Source of the DNA: Novosphingobium lindaniclasticum LE124
GTDB lineage: Bacteria; Pseudomonadota; Alphaproteobacteria; Sphingomonadales; Sphingomonadaceae
Length of the DNA: 64,000 bases
Assembly: GCF_000445125.1 (NCBI RefSeq)
Contig: NZ_ATHL01000076.1
Coordinates: forward strand, 62,001-126,000
Reading direction: 5' to 3'
The translations under genes were made by a program, and so were the position numbers. Shown here one piece after another: positions 7,568 through 16,487 of this stretch (positions are counted from its first letter, which is position 1; every line of letters begins with the position of its first letter). The notes under the pieces are model-generated. The model saw nothing but the letters and a program-made list of their open reading frames with translations, searched no databases and was not told the DNA's origin.

Positions 7568-8983
7568 TCAGGCCGCCGCCGTCTCGCGTCCCGCCTCGCT
7601 GCGCGAGCGGCCGTAGAGGAAGTAGACGAGCAGGCCGATCGCGTTCCACGCGCCGAAGCGGAGAAGCGTGCTTTCGGGCAGGCTCAGCAGCAGGTAGGCG
7701 CAGCCCAGGATCGTCAGCGTGCCGACGAGGAAAGGCTTGGGGCACTTGAACAGCCGCGGCATATCCGGCGCGCGGCGGCGCAGGATCATCAGGCAGGCGC
7801 CGACCGAGATGAAGGCGATCAGGGTGCCGGCATTGGCCAGCTCGGCGATCTCGTCGAGGCGGAAGATACCGGCGACGATGGCAATCGAGATGCCGGTCAT
7901 CAGGGTGATGCGGGTGGGGGCGCCGGTGCGCGGGCTGATCTTGGCAAGGCTGCGTGGAAGCAGGCCGTCACGGGCCATGACGAAGAACACGCGGCTCTGG
8001 CCGTACATCATGACGAGGATGACCGAGGGCAGGGCGAGCACGGCGGCGAAGGCGATCAGGTGCGCAGCGACTGGTTGGCCGAGCTGACGCAGCACGAGCG
8101 CCAGCGGCTCCGGCGAGTTGGCGAGCTGCTGGAAGGGCAGGGCGCCAATCGCGGCGATGGCGACGGCCATGTAGATCACCGTACAGACGACCATCGAGCC
8201 GACGATGCCGATCGTGAGATCGCGCCCCGGATTCTTGGCTTCCTCGGCTGAAGTGGCGACGGCGTCGAAGCCGTAGAAGGCGAAGAAGACGATGGCGGCA
8301 GCGGCCATGACTCCGCGCTTCTGGCCCTCGATCTCGGTGCTGGCGAAACCATAGGGCATGAAGGGATCGAGATTGCCGCCCTGGAAGGCGGGCAGCGCCA
8401 TCACGACGAAGATCGAAAGCGCGACGAGCTTGATGATGACGAGCACGATGTTCAGCGTGGCGCTCTCACGCGTGCCGGCGATCAGCATGCCCATGACGGC
8501 GAGGGCCACCAGGACGGCGGGCAGATTGACGAGGCCGCCCCCGTGCGGGCCGACCAGCAGCATGTGCGGCAGGTGTATGCCCGCCGATTCTATCCAGCCG
8601 ACCAGATAGCCCGACCAGCCTACCGCCACCGTCGAGCACGCCAGCGAGTATTCGAGGATAAGGCTCCAGCCGACGATCCAGGCGATCGTCTCGCCCATGG
8701 CGGCATAGGAGAAGGTGTAGGCGCTACCGGCGGCCGGGATCATCGTCGCCATTTCGGCATAGGCGAGCGCGGCGCAGGCGCAGACGGCACCGGCGATGGC
8801 GAAGGCCAGGATCACGGCCGGGCCGGCACGTTCGGCGCCGACGCCAGTGAGAGTGTAGATGCCCGTGCCGACGATGGCGCCGACGCCCAGAGCAATCAGG
8901 TGCGGCCAGCTGAGGGTTTTGGCCAGGGAATGCCCGGAGTCGCGTTGTGACAGTTGTTCTATGGATTTACGCGGTCCGAACAT
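7568..8983 (-). CDS. APC-superfamily amino acid permease
   Basis: 471 residues with about 12 hydrophobic helices. It begins with the cationic-amino-acid-transporter-like N-terminus LSWPHLIALGVGAIVGTGIY, where the GVGAIVGTGI unwound helix 1 is the APC substrate-binding signature. FAFYGFDAVATSAEEAKNP in the middle is also diagnostic. The substrate is not readable. It lies 21 bp after the GntR regulator gene on the same strand, and across the divergent promoter from a D-amino-acid dehydrogenase-like enzyme and an M24 peptidase, so it probably imports the amino acid or peptide-derived compound these degrade. Confidence 0.9.
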   Translation of the reverse strand: MFGPRKSIEQLSQRDSGHSLAKTLSWPHLIALGVGAIVGTGIYTLTGVGAERAGPAVILAFAIAGAVCACAALAYAEMATMIPAAGSAYTFSYAAMGETIAWIVGWSLILEYSLACSTVAVGWSGYLVGWIESAGIHLPHMLLVGPHGGGLVNLPAVLVALAVMGMLIAGTRESATLNIVLVIIKLVALSIFVVMALPAFQGGNLDPFMPYGFASTEIEGQKRGVMAAAAIVFFAFYGFDAVATSAEEAKNPGRDLTIGIVGSMVVCTVIYMAVAIAAIGALPFQQLANSPEPLALVLRQLGQPVAAHLIAFAAVLALPSVILVMMYGQSRVFFVMARDGLLPRSLAKISPRTGAPTRITLMTGISIAIVAGIFRLDEIAELANAGTLIAFISVGACLMILRRRAPDMPRLFKCPKPFLVGTLTILGCAYLLLSLPESTLLRFGAWNAIGLLVYFLYGRSRSEAGRETAAA

Positions 8984-9004
8984 GGATCCCCCTGGTTATG
9001 TGTC

Positions 9005-9661
9005 TCAGCCTGTCTGGCTGGCGGTAAAATGAGCGCGCAAGTCGTCTAGCGTGCTGGCGATGTGCTGGGTGAGCATGCTCTGCACTTTGGCCGCGTCTCC
9101 GGTAAGCCAGGTGTCGAGCAGGTCACGGTGTTCGGTATGGGCACGGTCGCCGCGGCCCGCCGGTTGGAGGTGCGCGATGACGTAGCGTTCGGCGAGCACT
9201 TCGAGGCGCTCCACCAGCTGGGTCGTCAGCAGGCGCTTGCCGGGACGCACCAGCGAAACGTGGTACTCGCGGTTGCGCACGGCAACGTCGCTGAGGTTTT
9301 CCTTGGCGGCGGCATCCAGAACTTCGAAAGCCTGGATGGCGGCCTTGTGATCGGCCTCATTGGCGACACTGCAGGCATAGGCAGCGGCGGCGGGTTCGAT
9401 CGCCAGGCGCAGGAGGTAGATCTCTTCGGCCTGGTCGCTCGACATCGGGCGGACGAACCAGCCGCGATTGGCCTGGCTGGTCAGCAGGCCCTCGTGCTCG
9501 AGCCGGGCAAGGGCCTCTCGCAGAGGAATCTTGCTGACGCCGAGTTCGGCAGCCAGTGCATCCTGCCTCACCGGCTCCATGACAGGGAGCTTTCCTTCGA
9601 CGATCCTTTCGCGGATCACGTCGAAAATGCGTTCGGCAAGGGTGCGGACGACGATTGTCAC
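9005..9661 (-). CDS. GntR-family (FCD) transcriptional regulator
   Basis: 218 residues. The N-terminal winged helix (about 8-75) contains QDALAAELGVSKIPLREALARLEHEGLL, shown here in part as the typical GntR recognition region (VSKIPLREALARLEHEG). The all-helical C-terminal FCD ligand domain (about 80-205) holds the usual metal-binding Asp/His positions (RNREYHVSLV, HTEHRDLLD). It is divergent from the dehydrogenase/peptidase operon and upstream of the permease. Two GTATAC-core palindromes in the 263-bp intergenic region are likely its operators, so it probably controls both sides in response to the substrate of the pathway. Confidence 0.9.
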   Translation of the reverse strand: MTIVVRTLAERIFDVIRERIVEGKLPVMEPVRQDALAAELGVSKIPLREALARLEHEGLLTSQANRGWFVRPMSSDQAEEIYLLRLAIEPAAAAYACSVANEADHKAAIQAFEVLDAAAKENLSDVAVRNREYHVSLVRPGKRLLTTQLVERLEVLAERYVIAHLQPAGRGDRAHTEHRDLLDTWLTGDAAKVQSMLTQHIASTLDDLRAHFTASQTG

Positions 9662-9707
9662 CAGTGTATCTCCATAAACGTCTCGGCGGCGCGCAACGCC
9701 GCCGATT

Positions 9708-9721
9708 TAACGTATACGGTA
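9708..9721. promoter_or_regulatory. Candidate GntR operator 1 (GTATAC core)
   Basis: TAACGTATACGGTA contains the perfect palindrome CGTATACG and lies 47-60 bp upstream of the gntR start. FCD-type GntR operators commonly have a GTATAC-like core. The same core occurs in a longer palindrome at the other end of this intergenic region. Confidence 0.5.
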
Positions 9722-9882
9722 GATGATCCGCAAACGCGCTGCAATCCGACCTTTCTCGAGGAACTATTGCATTTTGTTAATCGCGACCCTTCATCGCCCC
9801 GGCGGAGCGAAGCGCTTTCAAAGCGGTGGATCGAAACGGTCATGCGCAGTGCAAAGCCTTGTGCAAACGGGCGGTGATCGAT

Positions 9883-9898
9883 ATATGGTATACGATAT
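9883..9898. promoter_or_regulatory. Candidate GntR operator 2 (ATATGGTATACGATAT)
   Basis: ATATGGTATACGATAT is symmetric at 14 of 16 positions, with a GTATAC core. It lies 27-42 bp upstream of the GTG start of the rightward operon, where a promoter -10 region is expected, so binding would block transcription. It shares its core with the site next to the gntR promoter. Confidence 0.6.
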
Positions 9899-9924
9899 AG
9901 TCTGACTTATGCAACGGAGTTTTC

Positions 9925-11145
9925 GTGGGGTCCATTGGAATTGTCGGCGGCGGGGTGGTCGGTCTCTGCACGGGCATCGCATTGCTCGAAGCGGGACATC
10001 ACGTCTCGATCGTCGATGACGATGCCGAAGGTAAGGCGGCCTCCTGGGGAAATGCCGGGCATATCGCGGTGGAGCAGGTCGAGCCGCTGGCTTCGATGAG
10101 CATGGTTCGCAGCTTGCCGCAGCGGCTTTTCCTTCGCGGAGGCCCGCTGGGATTTCCGCCTTCGGCAATCGCGGAATGGATGCCGTTCGGCCTCCGCCTG
10201 TTGACGGCAGCGCGTCCCGCTCAGTTCCGCAAGGGCTGCCAGGCCTTGGCGCCGCTGCTTGCCGGTTCGATGCCGGCCTGGACCTCACTCGTCGAGCGGA
10301 TCGGTGCTCCCGAATTGGTCAAGCAGGACGGTCATTTCGTGCTGTGGCACGGCGAACGCGCCGCGCGCGAGGGGCGGGCCTCGTGGATGGCTTCGAACAC
10401 CGGCAGCGCGCAAGTTCAGGACGCGACCGATGCGGAACGGGCGATGCTCTCGGCACTGGGCAGGGCGCCGGTGGCGGATGCGATCCGTTTTACGGGCAGT
10501 GGCCAGATCGCCGATCTCGGTGACTTGCGGCAGGCTCTCGGAAACGCTTTTGCCCAGCGCGGGGGCAAGCGCGTGACGCAGCGTGCGGAACTGCGCGCAG
10601 CAGGTGGACGTGTCGAGATCGCGGGGATCGACACCGAGCAGGTGCTGGTCTGCGCGGGCGTTCGCTCGCGGGAACTGATGGAGCATCTCGGCCACAAAGT
10701 GCCGATGATCGCCGAGCGCGGCTACCACATCCGCGCGGATGCCAGTCATTGGCCTGCCGACCTGCCGCCGGTCGTGTTCGAGGAGCGATCGATGATCGTC
10801 ACCCGCTATCGAAACGCAGTGCAGGCCGCCAGCTTCGTGGAACTCGGCAAGGTCGATGCGCCTGCCGATCCGCGCAAGTGGGAGCGGCTCGAGCGGCATG
10901 TCGCCGAGTTGGGCCTGCCGCTCCGGAGACCGTTCCGTCGGTGGATGGGGTGCCGTCCGACGCTGCCCGACTATCTCCCGGCGATCGGCCGCTCGACGAA
11001 GGCGTCCAATCTCCTCTATGCCTTCGGGCATCAGCACCTCGGGCTAACTCTCGCGCCGATTACGGCGCGGCTGGTCGCGTCGATGGTAGCGGGCGAGCAG
11101 CCGGAACTGCCGCTTGCGCCCTTCGACATCCAGCGTTTTGCATAA
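9925..11145 (+). CDS. FAD-dependent D-amino-acid dehydrogenase-like oxidoreductase
   Basis: 406 residues of the DAO fold. The N-terminal dinucleotide site is GIVGGGVVGLCTG (residues 5-17), followed by SWGNAGHIAVEQVEPLA, the flavin-contact segment of DadA-like enzymes. The C-terminal half holds RRWMGCRPTLPDYLPAIGR and FGHQHLGLTLAPITA, also typical of DadA and D-hydroxyproline dehydrogenases. It should oxidise a D-amino or N-substituted amino acid to an imino acid. The start is a GTG with ACGGAG 6 bp upstream; no ATG is in frame nearby. It is the first gene of the operon with the M24 peptidase and is divergent from gntR. The exact substrate is unknown; proline-related compounds are a guess from the prolidase-like partner. 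Confidence 0.85.
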   Translation: MGSIGIVGGGVVGLCTGIALLEAGHHVSIVDDDAEGKAASWGNAGHIAVEQVEPLASMSMVRSLPQRLFLRGGPLGFPPSAIAEWMPFGLRLLTAARPAQFRKGCQALAPLLAGSMPAWTSLVERIGAPELVKQDGHFVLWHGERAAREGRASWMASNTGSAQVQDATDAERAMLSALGRAPVADAIRFTGSGQIADLGDLRQALGNAFAQRGGKRVTQRAELRAAGGRVEIAGIDTEQVLVCAGVRSRELMEHLGHKVPMIAERGYHIRADASHWPADLPPVVFEERSMIVTRYRNAVQAASFVELGKVDAPADPRKWERLERHVAELGLPLRRPFRRWMGCRPTLPDYLPAIGRSTKASNLLYAFGHQHLGLTLAPITARLVASMVAGEQPELPLAPFDIQRFA

Positions 11146-11154
11146 AGGAATGGA

Positions 11155-12348
11155 ATGATGATTGGCGGATCGACCGCAGAGATCGAACTGGCCCGGCTCG
11201 AGCCTTGGGCCGAGCGCGCCCCGGCCATCGCCGTCGCCGAGCGCGAGGCGCGCATGGCCCGCGCGCAGGAACTGACGGAAAAGCTCGGCGCCGACGCACT
11301 GCTCGTCAACGCGGGCGCCTCGCTGCGCTATTTCTCGGGCCTGCCCTGGGGGCAGACCGAGCGCCTTGTGGCCATGCTGCTCGTTCCGGGCCGCAAGCCG
11401 ATCATGATCTGCCCGCACTTCGAGATCGGCACGCTGGAAGCCGACTTGGCCATACCGGTGGAGATCCGCTCGTGGCAGGAAGACGAAGACCCGGTTGCGC
11501 TGGTGACGCAGGTCGTGGCCGAGCTGGGCGTGAAGACCCTGGCGATCGATCCTGAACTGCCCTTCCACTTCGCCGAGGGCGTCCGGCAGGGCGGCTCGGC
11601 CGCGCTCGTGGATGCGATGGCGGTTATCAAGCAGTGCCGCATGGTCAAGTCGGCCGGCGAGCTGGCGCTGATGCAGCAGGCCAAGAACATGACGCTGCTG
11701 GTCCACGAGGCCGCCGCGCGCATCCTGCGTCCCGGCATCCGTCAAAGCGAAGTCGTCCACTTCATCGACGCCGCGCACCGCAAGCTCGGCGCCAGCGGAT
11801 CGAGTTTCTGCATCGTCCAGTTCGGAGAGGCAACCGCCTACCCCCATGGGCTTCCCGGCGACCGGGCTCTTCAGGAAGGCCAGCTCGTGCTGGTCGATAC
11901 CGGCTGCACCATCCAGGGCTACCACTCGGATATCACCCGGACTTACGCGTTCGGAGAAGTCTCTCGGGAGATCTGCCGCATCTGGGACATAGAGAAGGAA
12001 GCGCAGCAGGCCGCCTTCGATGCCTGCCGTCCCGGCGAACCTTGCGAGGCGGTGGATTATGCCGCCCGCGCCGTTCTCGAAAAGGCCGGGCTGGGCCCGG
12101 ACTACCACCTTCCGGGCCTACCACACCGCACCGGCCACGGCATCGGCCTCTCGATCCACGAGCCGGCCTATCTCGTGCGCGGCGACAAGACCCCGCTGGA
12201 GCCAGGCATGTGCTTCTCGAACGAGCCGATGATCGTCGTTCCCGAGAAATTCGGGGTGCGTCTGGAAGATCACATGTTCGTGACCGAAAGTGGCGCGCAG
12301 TGGTTCACCCAGCCGCAGGTCGCTATCGACCGCCCTTTCGCCGAATGA
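11155..12348 (+). CDS. M24-family metallopeptidase (prolidase/creatinase-like)
   Basis: 397 residues: a creatinase-type N-terminal domain (about 30-165) and a pita-bread catalytic domain (about 175-390). All five dinuclear metal ligands are present: Asp248 (VDTG), Asp259 (HSDITRTY), His328 (RTGHGIG), Glu357 (NEPM) and Glu371 (RLEDH), so it should be an active Xaa-Pro dipeptidase or related amidohydrolase. It starts 10 bp after the flavoenzyme gene behind AAGGAATGG. Working with the flavoenzyme and permease, it would split an imported Xaa-Pro-like or N-blocked substrate. It ends 3 bp from the convergent transporter gene. Confidence 0.9.
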   Translation: MMIGGSTAEIELARLEPWAERAPAIAVAEREARMARAQELTEKLGADALLVNAGASLRYFSGLPWGQTERLVAMLLVPGRKPIMICPHFEIGTLEADLAIPVEIRSWQEDEDPVALVTQVVAELGVKTLAIDPELPFHFAEGVRQGGSAALVDAMAVIKQCRMVKSAGELALMQQAKNMTLLVHEAAARILRPGIRQSEVVHFIDAAHRKLGASGSSFCIVQFGEATAYPHGLPGDRALQEGQLVLVDTGCTIQGYHSDITRTYAFGEVSREICRIWDIEKEAQQAAFDACRPGEPCEAVDYAARAVLEKAGLGPDYHLPGLPHRTGHGIGLSIHEPAYLVRGDKTPLEPGMCFSNEPMIVVPEKFGVRLEDHMFVTESGAQWFTQPQVAIDRPFAE

Positions 12349-12351
12349 CCG

Positions 12352-14133
12352 CTAGAGCGGCCAGCAGTAGATGATGAGCGGCGTCCCGATCAGCAGCACC
12401 AGCACTGACAGGGGCGCCCCCAGCCGGGCGTAGTCGCCGAAGCGATAGCCGCCCGGGCCCATGACCAGCGTATTGCACTGGTGCCCGATCGGGGTGAGGA
12501 AATCGCAGCCCGCGCCGATCGCCGTGGCCATCAGGAAGGCATCTGGCCGATAGCCGAGATCGGTCGCAAAGACGGCAGCGATCGGTGCCACGACCAGCAC
12601 GGTCGCGGCATTGTTGAGGAAAGGCGTCACCGCCATCGAGGCGGCAAGGACCATGGCGACTGCGCCCCATGCCGGCATGTCGCGAGCAAGCCTGGCCAGT
12701 TCGGTGGCCAGGATGTCCGAGGCACCCGTCGTCTGGAGCGTCTCGCTGACCGGAATGAGCGCACCGAGCATGATCAGGATCGGCCATTCGACCGCCTCAT
12801 AGGCATCATTCACAGGCAGCGCGCCGGTGATGATGACGGCACCGGCGGCGGCAAAAAAGGCAACGGCCACGGGGACAAGCCCGGCGGCGGTCGTGATCAT
12901 CGCCGCCGCGAGGATGGCCAGGGCCAGCCAGCTGCTTCGATTCATGCCCAACCGGATCTGCCGCTGCGCCAGGGGCAGCACGCCGAGCTGCCGCAGCCGT
13001 CCGGGCATCTCGGCCAGCACGCCTTGCAGCACGATGACATCGCCGGCGCCGAGCACCACGTTGCCCGGCTTGTTGCGCAGGATCTCGCCGCGTCGCGATA
13101 TCGCCACCAGTCTCAGGCCAAGCCGCTCCTTGAGCATGAGCCTTCCCGCAGTGCTGCCCACGAAAGCGGAGTCCGCAGTGACGACGCCTTCGATCACGCC
13201 GACATCGTCGCGGGTCCGGCGATCGTCTTTCGCATGATCGTCGCGATCGTCGTCGTCCAGGGTGAGTTGGGACCGGGCGATCGCACGTTCGAGCGCGTCG
13301 GGATCGCCCGAGAGGATCAGCACGTCGCCCTCGGCGATGTGCATGGCCGGGTGGACCTCGCCGCGCAGCCCGGCACGCAGCACGGCGGTGACTTCGACTT
13401 CGTTGTCGTGGCCGGCAACAAACGCCTCGATGGTCTCGCCTATGGCGCTGCTGTCTTCGGGAACCGTAGCTTCGGTCGTATAGTCGGAAATGTTGAGCGC
13501 CTCGCCCATGGTCGCGGCGGCGCGGCGGTCGGCGGGGACGAGGCGGTAACCCAGGCGCAGGAAGACGAGGCCGATCACCAGCATGCCGAGGCCGGTAGGC
13601 AGATAGTCGAACATGCGGAAGGGCTCGCCGGTCATCTCTTCGCGGACGCGGCTGACGATGATATTGGGAGAGGTGCCGATCATCGTCGTCAGGCCGCCGA
13701 GCAGCGAAGCGAAAGCCATCGGCATGAGAAAACGCGAGGGATTGGTGTTGCTGCGGCGGGCCAGCTGGGAAGCGGCGGGCATCATCATCGCCAGCGCGCC
13801 GATGTTCTTGATGAGCCCGGAGGCTATGCCAACCGAACTCGTCAGCACCAGCAGCTGCGATCCCGGCCGTCTGACCCATTGACTGACGAGACTGACCGCG
13901 CGTTCCACCAGCCCGGTTCTCTGTACCGCGGCCGAAAGGACGAGGGCGGAGGCGATGATGATCACGATATCGTCGGCAAAGCCCGAGAATGCCTTCTCGG
14001 GCGGCACGAGACCGAGTGCCAGCGCGGCCAGCAAGGCGATGATCGCGGTGACGTCGTAACGGAAACGACCCCAGATGAAGAGAAGCATCATGCCGCACAG
14101 GGTGGCGACGGAAAGCCACTGGTTCAGGGTCAT
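12352..14133 (-). CDS. SLC13/DASS-type anion transporter with two TrkA_C domains
   Basis: 593 residues. Two halves of membrane helices (about 5-195 and 400-593) flank two cytoplasmic RCK/TrkA_C domains (about 208-290 and 312-397), the layout of YfbS-like transporters. Substrate signatures are present in both halves: GGLTTMIGTSPNIIV and the matching CDFLTPIGHQCNTLVMGPGGY. Such proteins carry sulfate, dicarboxylates or other anions with sodium. An unusual Asp-rich linker, residues 291-311 (TLDDDDRDDHAKDDRRTRDD), joins the two TrkA_C domains. The gene is convergent with the M24 peptidase gene and appears to be a single-gene unit. Confidence 0.88.
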   Translation of the reverse strand: MTLNQWLSVATLCGMMLLFIWGRFRYDVTAIIALLAALALGLVPPEKAFSGFADDIVIIIASALVLSAAVQRTGLVERAVSLVSQWVRRPGSQLLVLTSSVGIASGLIKNIGALAMMMPAASQLARRSNTNPSRFLMPMAFASLLGGLTTMIGTSPNIIVSRVREEMTGEPFRMFDYLPTGLGMLVIGLVFLRLGYRLVPADRRAAATMGEALNISDYTTEATVPEDSSAIGETIEAFVAGHDNEVEVTAVLRAGLRGEVHPAMHIAEGDVLILSGDPDALERAIARSQLTLDDDDRDDHAKDDRRTRDDVGVIEGVVTADSAFVGSTAGRLMLKERLGLRLVAISRRGEILRNKPGNVVLGAGDVIVLQGVLAEMPGRLRQLGVLPLAQRQIRLGMNRSSWLALAILAAAMITTAAGLVPVAVAFFAAAGAVIITGALPVNDAYEAVEWPILIMLGALIPVSETLQTTGASDILATELARLARDMPAWGAVAMVLAASMAVTPFLNNAATVLVVAPIAAVFATDLGYRPDAFLMATAIGAGCDFLTPIGHQCNTLVMGPGGYRFGDYARLGAPLSVLVLLIGTPLIIYCWPL

Positions 14134-14347
14134 TCGATCTCGCTACGGTCTGGCCGGTCGTCCGGTACGAAAAGCTAAATGCACGAAAGCCGAACCGGTG
14201 CCGTCCTGCCGATGCTTCACCGTTCAGGAAACGGCATGATCCCGATCGACCGCGATCGACAGCAGCCGAAACGGTCGCTTCTGTTCTTGTGTCCTTCGAT
14301 ATTCACGCTAGACCGATGGCGGGGATGAATTCGGGGGTTTTTCAAGA

Positions 14348-15892
14348 ATGCGATCGATGATCGTCGCCGTTCTGCTGGCGATATTTCTGCAGTCCGCACC
14401 GGCCCGTGCCGATTGGCTGCAGGCGTCGAGCGATCACTTCGTGATCTACGCGCAAGATTCCGAACGGGACTTGCGCAGGTTCTCGGAACAGCTTGAACGT
14501 TATCACACGGCGCTGGCGCTGCTGTTCAACGTGACGGGACCGGCGCCCAGTCCGTCGAACCGGGTCTCGGTCTATGTCGTCGCCAGCATGCAGGCGGTCA
14601 GGAAGATCCACGGCGGCGACAACAAGTATATCGGCGGCTTCTACCTGCCTCGGGCGGGCGGTTCCCTGGCGATCATTCCCAGGGTGGATGCCGCAAAAAG
14701 CGCCGAAGACGTTTCGATGGTGACCTTGCTTCACGAATATGCGCATCACTTCATGATTTCCGCCAATTCCATGCAGCGGCCGCGCTGGTTTTCGGAAGGC
14801 GCGGCGGAGTTCTTCTCTTCCAGCAGTTTTGCGGCCGACGGCAGCATGATCCTGGGCCGCCCCGCGCTTCACCGGGCCATGGAGCTGTTCTACTCTCCGG
14901 ACGTCAAGGTGGCCGATCTCCTCGATCCCACCAACTACGACAAGCGGGCGCGGCGCAACTATGATGCTTTCTACGGAAAGAGCTGGCTGCTCTATCATTA
15001 CCTGACTTTTGACGCGGCGCGGAAAGGCCAGTTCGCCCGGTATCTCTCACTTCTCGACAAGGGCATGGCCCAGCGTGACGCAGCGGCCGAAGCATTCGGG
15101 GACTTCGACGTTCTGGAAAAGGACGTCGAGCATTATCTCATGCGCCGGAAGATCAACGTTCTACCGATCGGTAGCGAAAGGTTGAAGATCGGTGATATCG
15201 TCATTCGCCCGCTCTCCGCGGGGGAAGCGGCCATGATGCCGGTGGTCATTCGCTCGAAGCGCGGGGTCGACGCGGAAGCCGCGACAAGCCTAGTCGCCGA
15301 AGCGCGGAACGTGGCCGCGCTCTATCCGCGTGATGCCGCCGTGTTCAGCGCCCTTGCCGAAGCGGAATACGACGCAGGCAACGACAGCGAGGCGATCGCC
15401 GCCGCCGACGCGGCTCTAGCGCTCGATCCTGGGCAAACGAACGCTTACGTTCAGAAGGGCTACGCACTTTTCCGGAGGGCTGCTGACACCGAGGGAGACA
15501 GGGTCGCGGCCTACAACAAGGCTCGGGCGCCCTTCGTCGCTCTCAACAAGCGGGAAAACGATCATCCGCTGCCACTGGTCTATTACTACCGCAGTTTCGC
15601 GGAGCAGGGCGGCGAGCCGCCGAAGCTCGCCATCGACGGGCTGGTCCGGGCCGTCGAACTCGCGCCGTTCGACTTCGGATTGCGGATGAACCTGGGCGAG
15701 GCGCTGGTCCGGCTGGACCGCAAGGAGGAAGCCCGAACGATCCTCAGACCGGTCGCTTTCGACCCTCACGGCGGCGGCCTGGCCGAGCGGGCGGCCGACA
15801 TGATCGCGCGGCTCGACAAGGCGCCGTCCGGGCAGGACGCTGAAGCAGAAGCCCGCCTTGACAAGGCAGGGACGGAACTGGCCGGATCCTGA
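14348..15892 (+). CDS. Secreted gluzincin-like metalloprotease with TPR region
   Basis: 514 residues with a signal peptide (cleavage near APARA). The N-terminal domain opens with WLQASSDHFVIYA, seen in DUF1570-like proteins. It holds the zinc motif HEYAH (residues 129-133), with the probable third ligand in WFSEGAAEFF (about 148-157), the spacing of gluzincin peptidases. The C-terminal half (about 300-490) is helical and TPR-like, for example ALAEAEYDAGNDSEAIAAAD and LDPGQTNAYVQKGYALFR. Substrate unknown. It is divergent from the SLC13 gene across a 214-bp gap in which I see no clear regulatory site. It has no obvious operon partner. Confidence 0.82.
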   Translation: MRSMIVAVLLAIFLQSAPARADWLQASSDHFVIYAQDSERDLRRFSEQLERYHTALALLFNVTGPAPSPSNRVSVYVVASMQAVRKIHGGDNKYIGGFYLPRAGGSLAIIPRVDAAKSAEDVSMVTLLHEYAHHFMISANSMQRPRWFSEGAAEFFSSSSFAADGSMILGRPALHRAMELFYSPDVKVADLLDPTNYDKRARRNYDAFYGKSWLLYHYLTFDAARKGQFARYLSLLDKGMAQRDAAAEAFGDFDVLEKDVEHYLMRRKINVLPIGSERLKIGDIVIRPLSAGEAAMMPVVIRSKRGVDAEAATSLVAEARNVAALYPRDAAVFSALAEAEYDAGNDSEAIAAADAALALDPGQTNAYVQKGYALFRRAADTEGDRVAAYNKARAPFVALNKRENDHPLPLVYYYRSFAEQGGEPPKLAIDGLVRAVELAPFDFGLRMNLGEALVRLDRKEEARTILRPVAFDPHGGGLAERAADMIARLDKAPSGQDAEAEARLDKAGTELAGS

Positions 15893-15993
15893 GCAACACC
15901 GGCGCGGTCTGAACCAAGTCCTATCAGGCGATCCTCAAAAGTCGAAGGGGACAGGCCATGAGATTCTCAAGGCCCGCCCGATAGATGGGCTTC

Positions 15994-16397
15994 ATGACGC
16001 CGAAACCCGTTTCACCTCGCAGAGGTGCGGCCTCGCCGCCGTGCCAGCCGGTGCTGCCTTGGCCTGCGCTATCGTCGGCCCGGCCTCGGCAGCCACGGCG
16101 ACGGCGCCGATGGCCGTCACCGCTACGGTGCAGTCCGCCTGCATCGTGGCCGCGACGCCCCTGGCTTTCGGCAGCTACGATCCCACGTCCGGTGCTCCCA
16201 AGGACGGCACCAGCGTCATCACGGTGACCTGCACCAGCGGCACTTCGTTCACCGTCGGCCTCAATGCGGGCGGAACAAGCGGCGCCGGACTGCTGAGCTT
16301 TGCCGCTGCGGTCAAGGCCTATGGCCGGATCCCGGCGCACCGATACGTCCGGGCCGGAGCCTATACCGATACGGCGACAGTCACGGTCACTTACTGA
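15994..16397 (+). pseudogene. Degenerate spore coat U (SCPU) domain protein
   Basis: The frame ending at 16397 encodes a signal-like hydrophobic run (GAALACAIVGPASA), then CIVAATPLAFGSYDPTSGAP, ITVTCTSGTSFTVGLNAG, and the C-terminal AYGRIPAHRYVRAGAYTDT-type end, all diagnostic of SCPU secreted pilin-like proteins. Two defects are visible. The central 40-50 residues of the domain, where the family has its Leu-Tyr/Trp-Gly region, are missing between GLNAG and AYGRIP. There is also no credible start in this frame: the nearest ATG codons (15985, 15994) are in another frame, which implies a one-base indel before the signal peptide. The usual chaperone and usher neighbours are absent. A longer in-frame start at 15858 exists but would add about 70 atypical residues. 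Confidence 0.55.
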
Positions 16398-16487
16398 TCG
16401 ACGCGCGAAAAGACCAAGCATTGCCGGATGAGTCGCATTATCCTTCGACGATTGGCCCGACAGATGGCCGGACACATGGAGAGTCAG

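Noticed and set aside
12481..14178. 565-residue plus-strand open frame opposite the SLC13 transporter gene
   Set aside because: Hydrophilic shadow of a membrane protein gene; no start context or domain.
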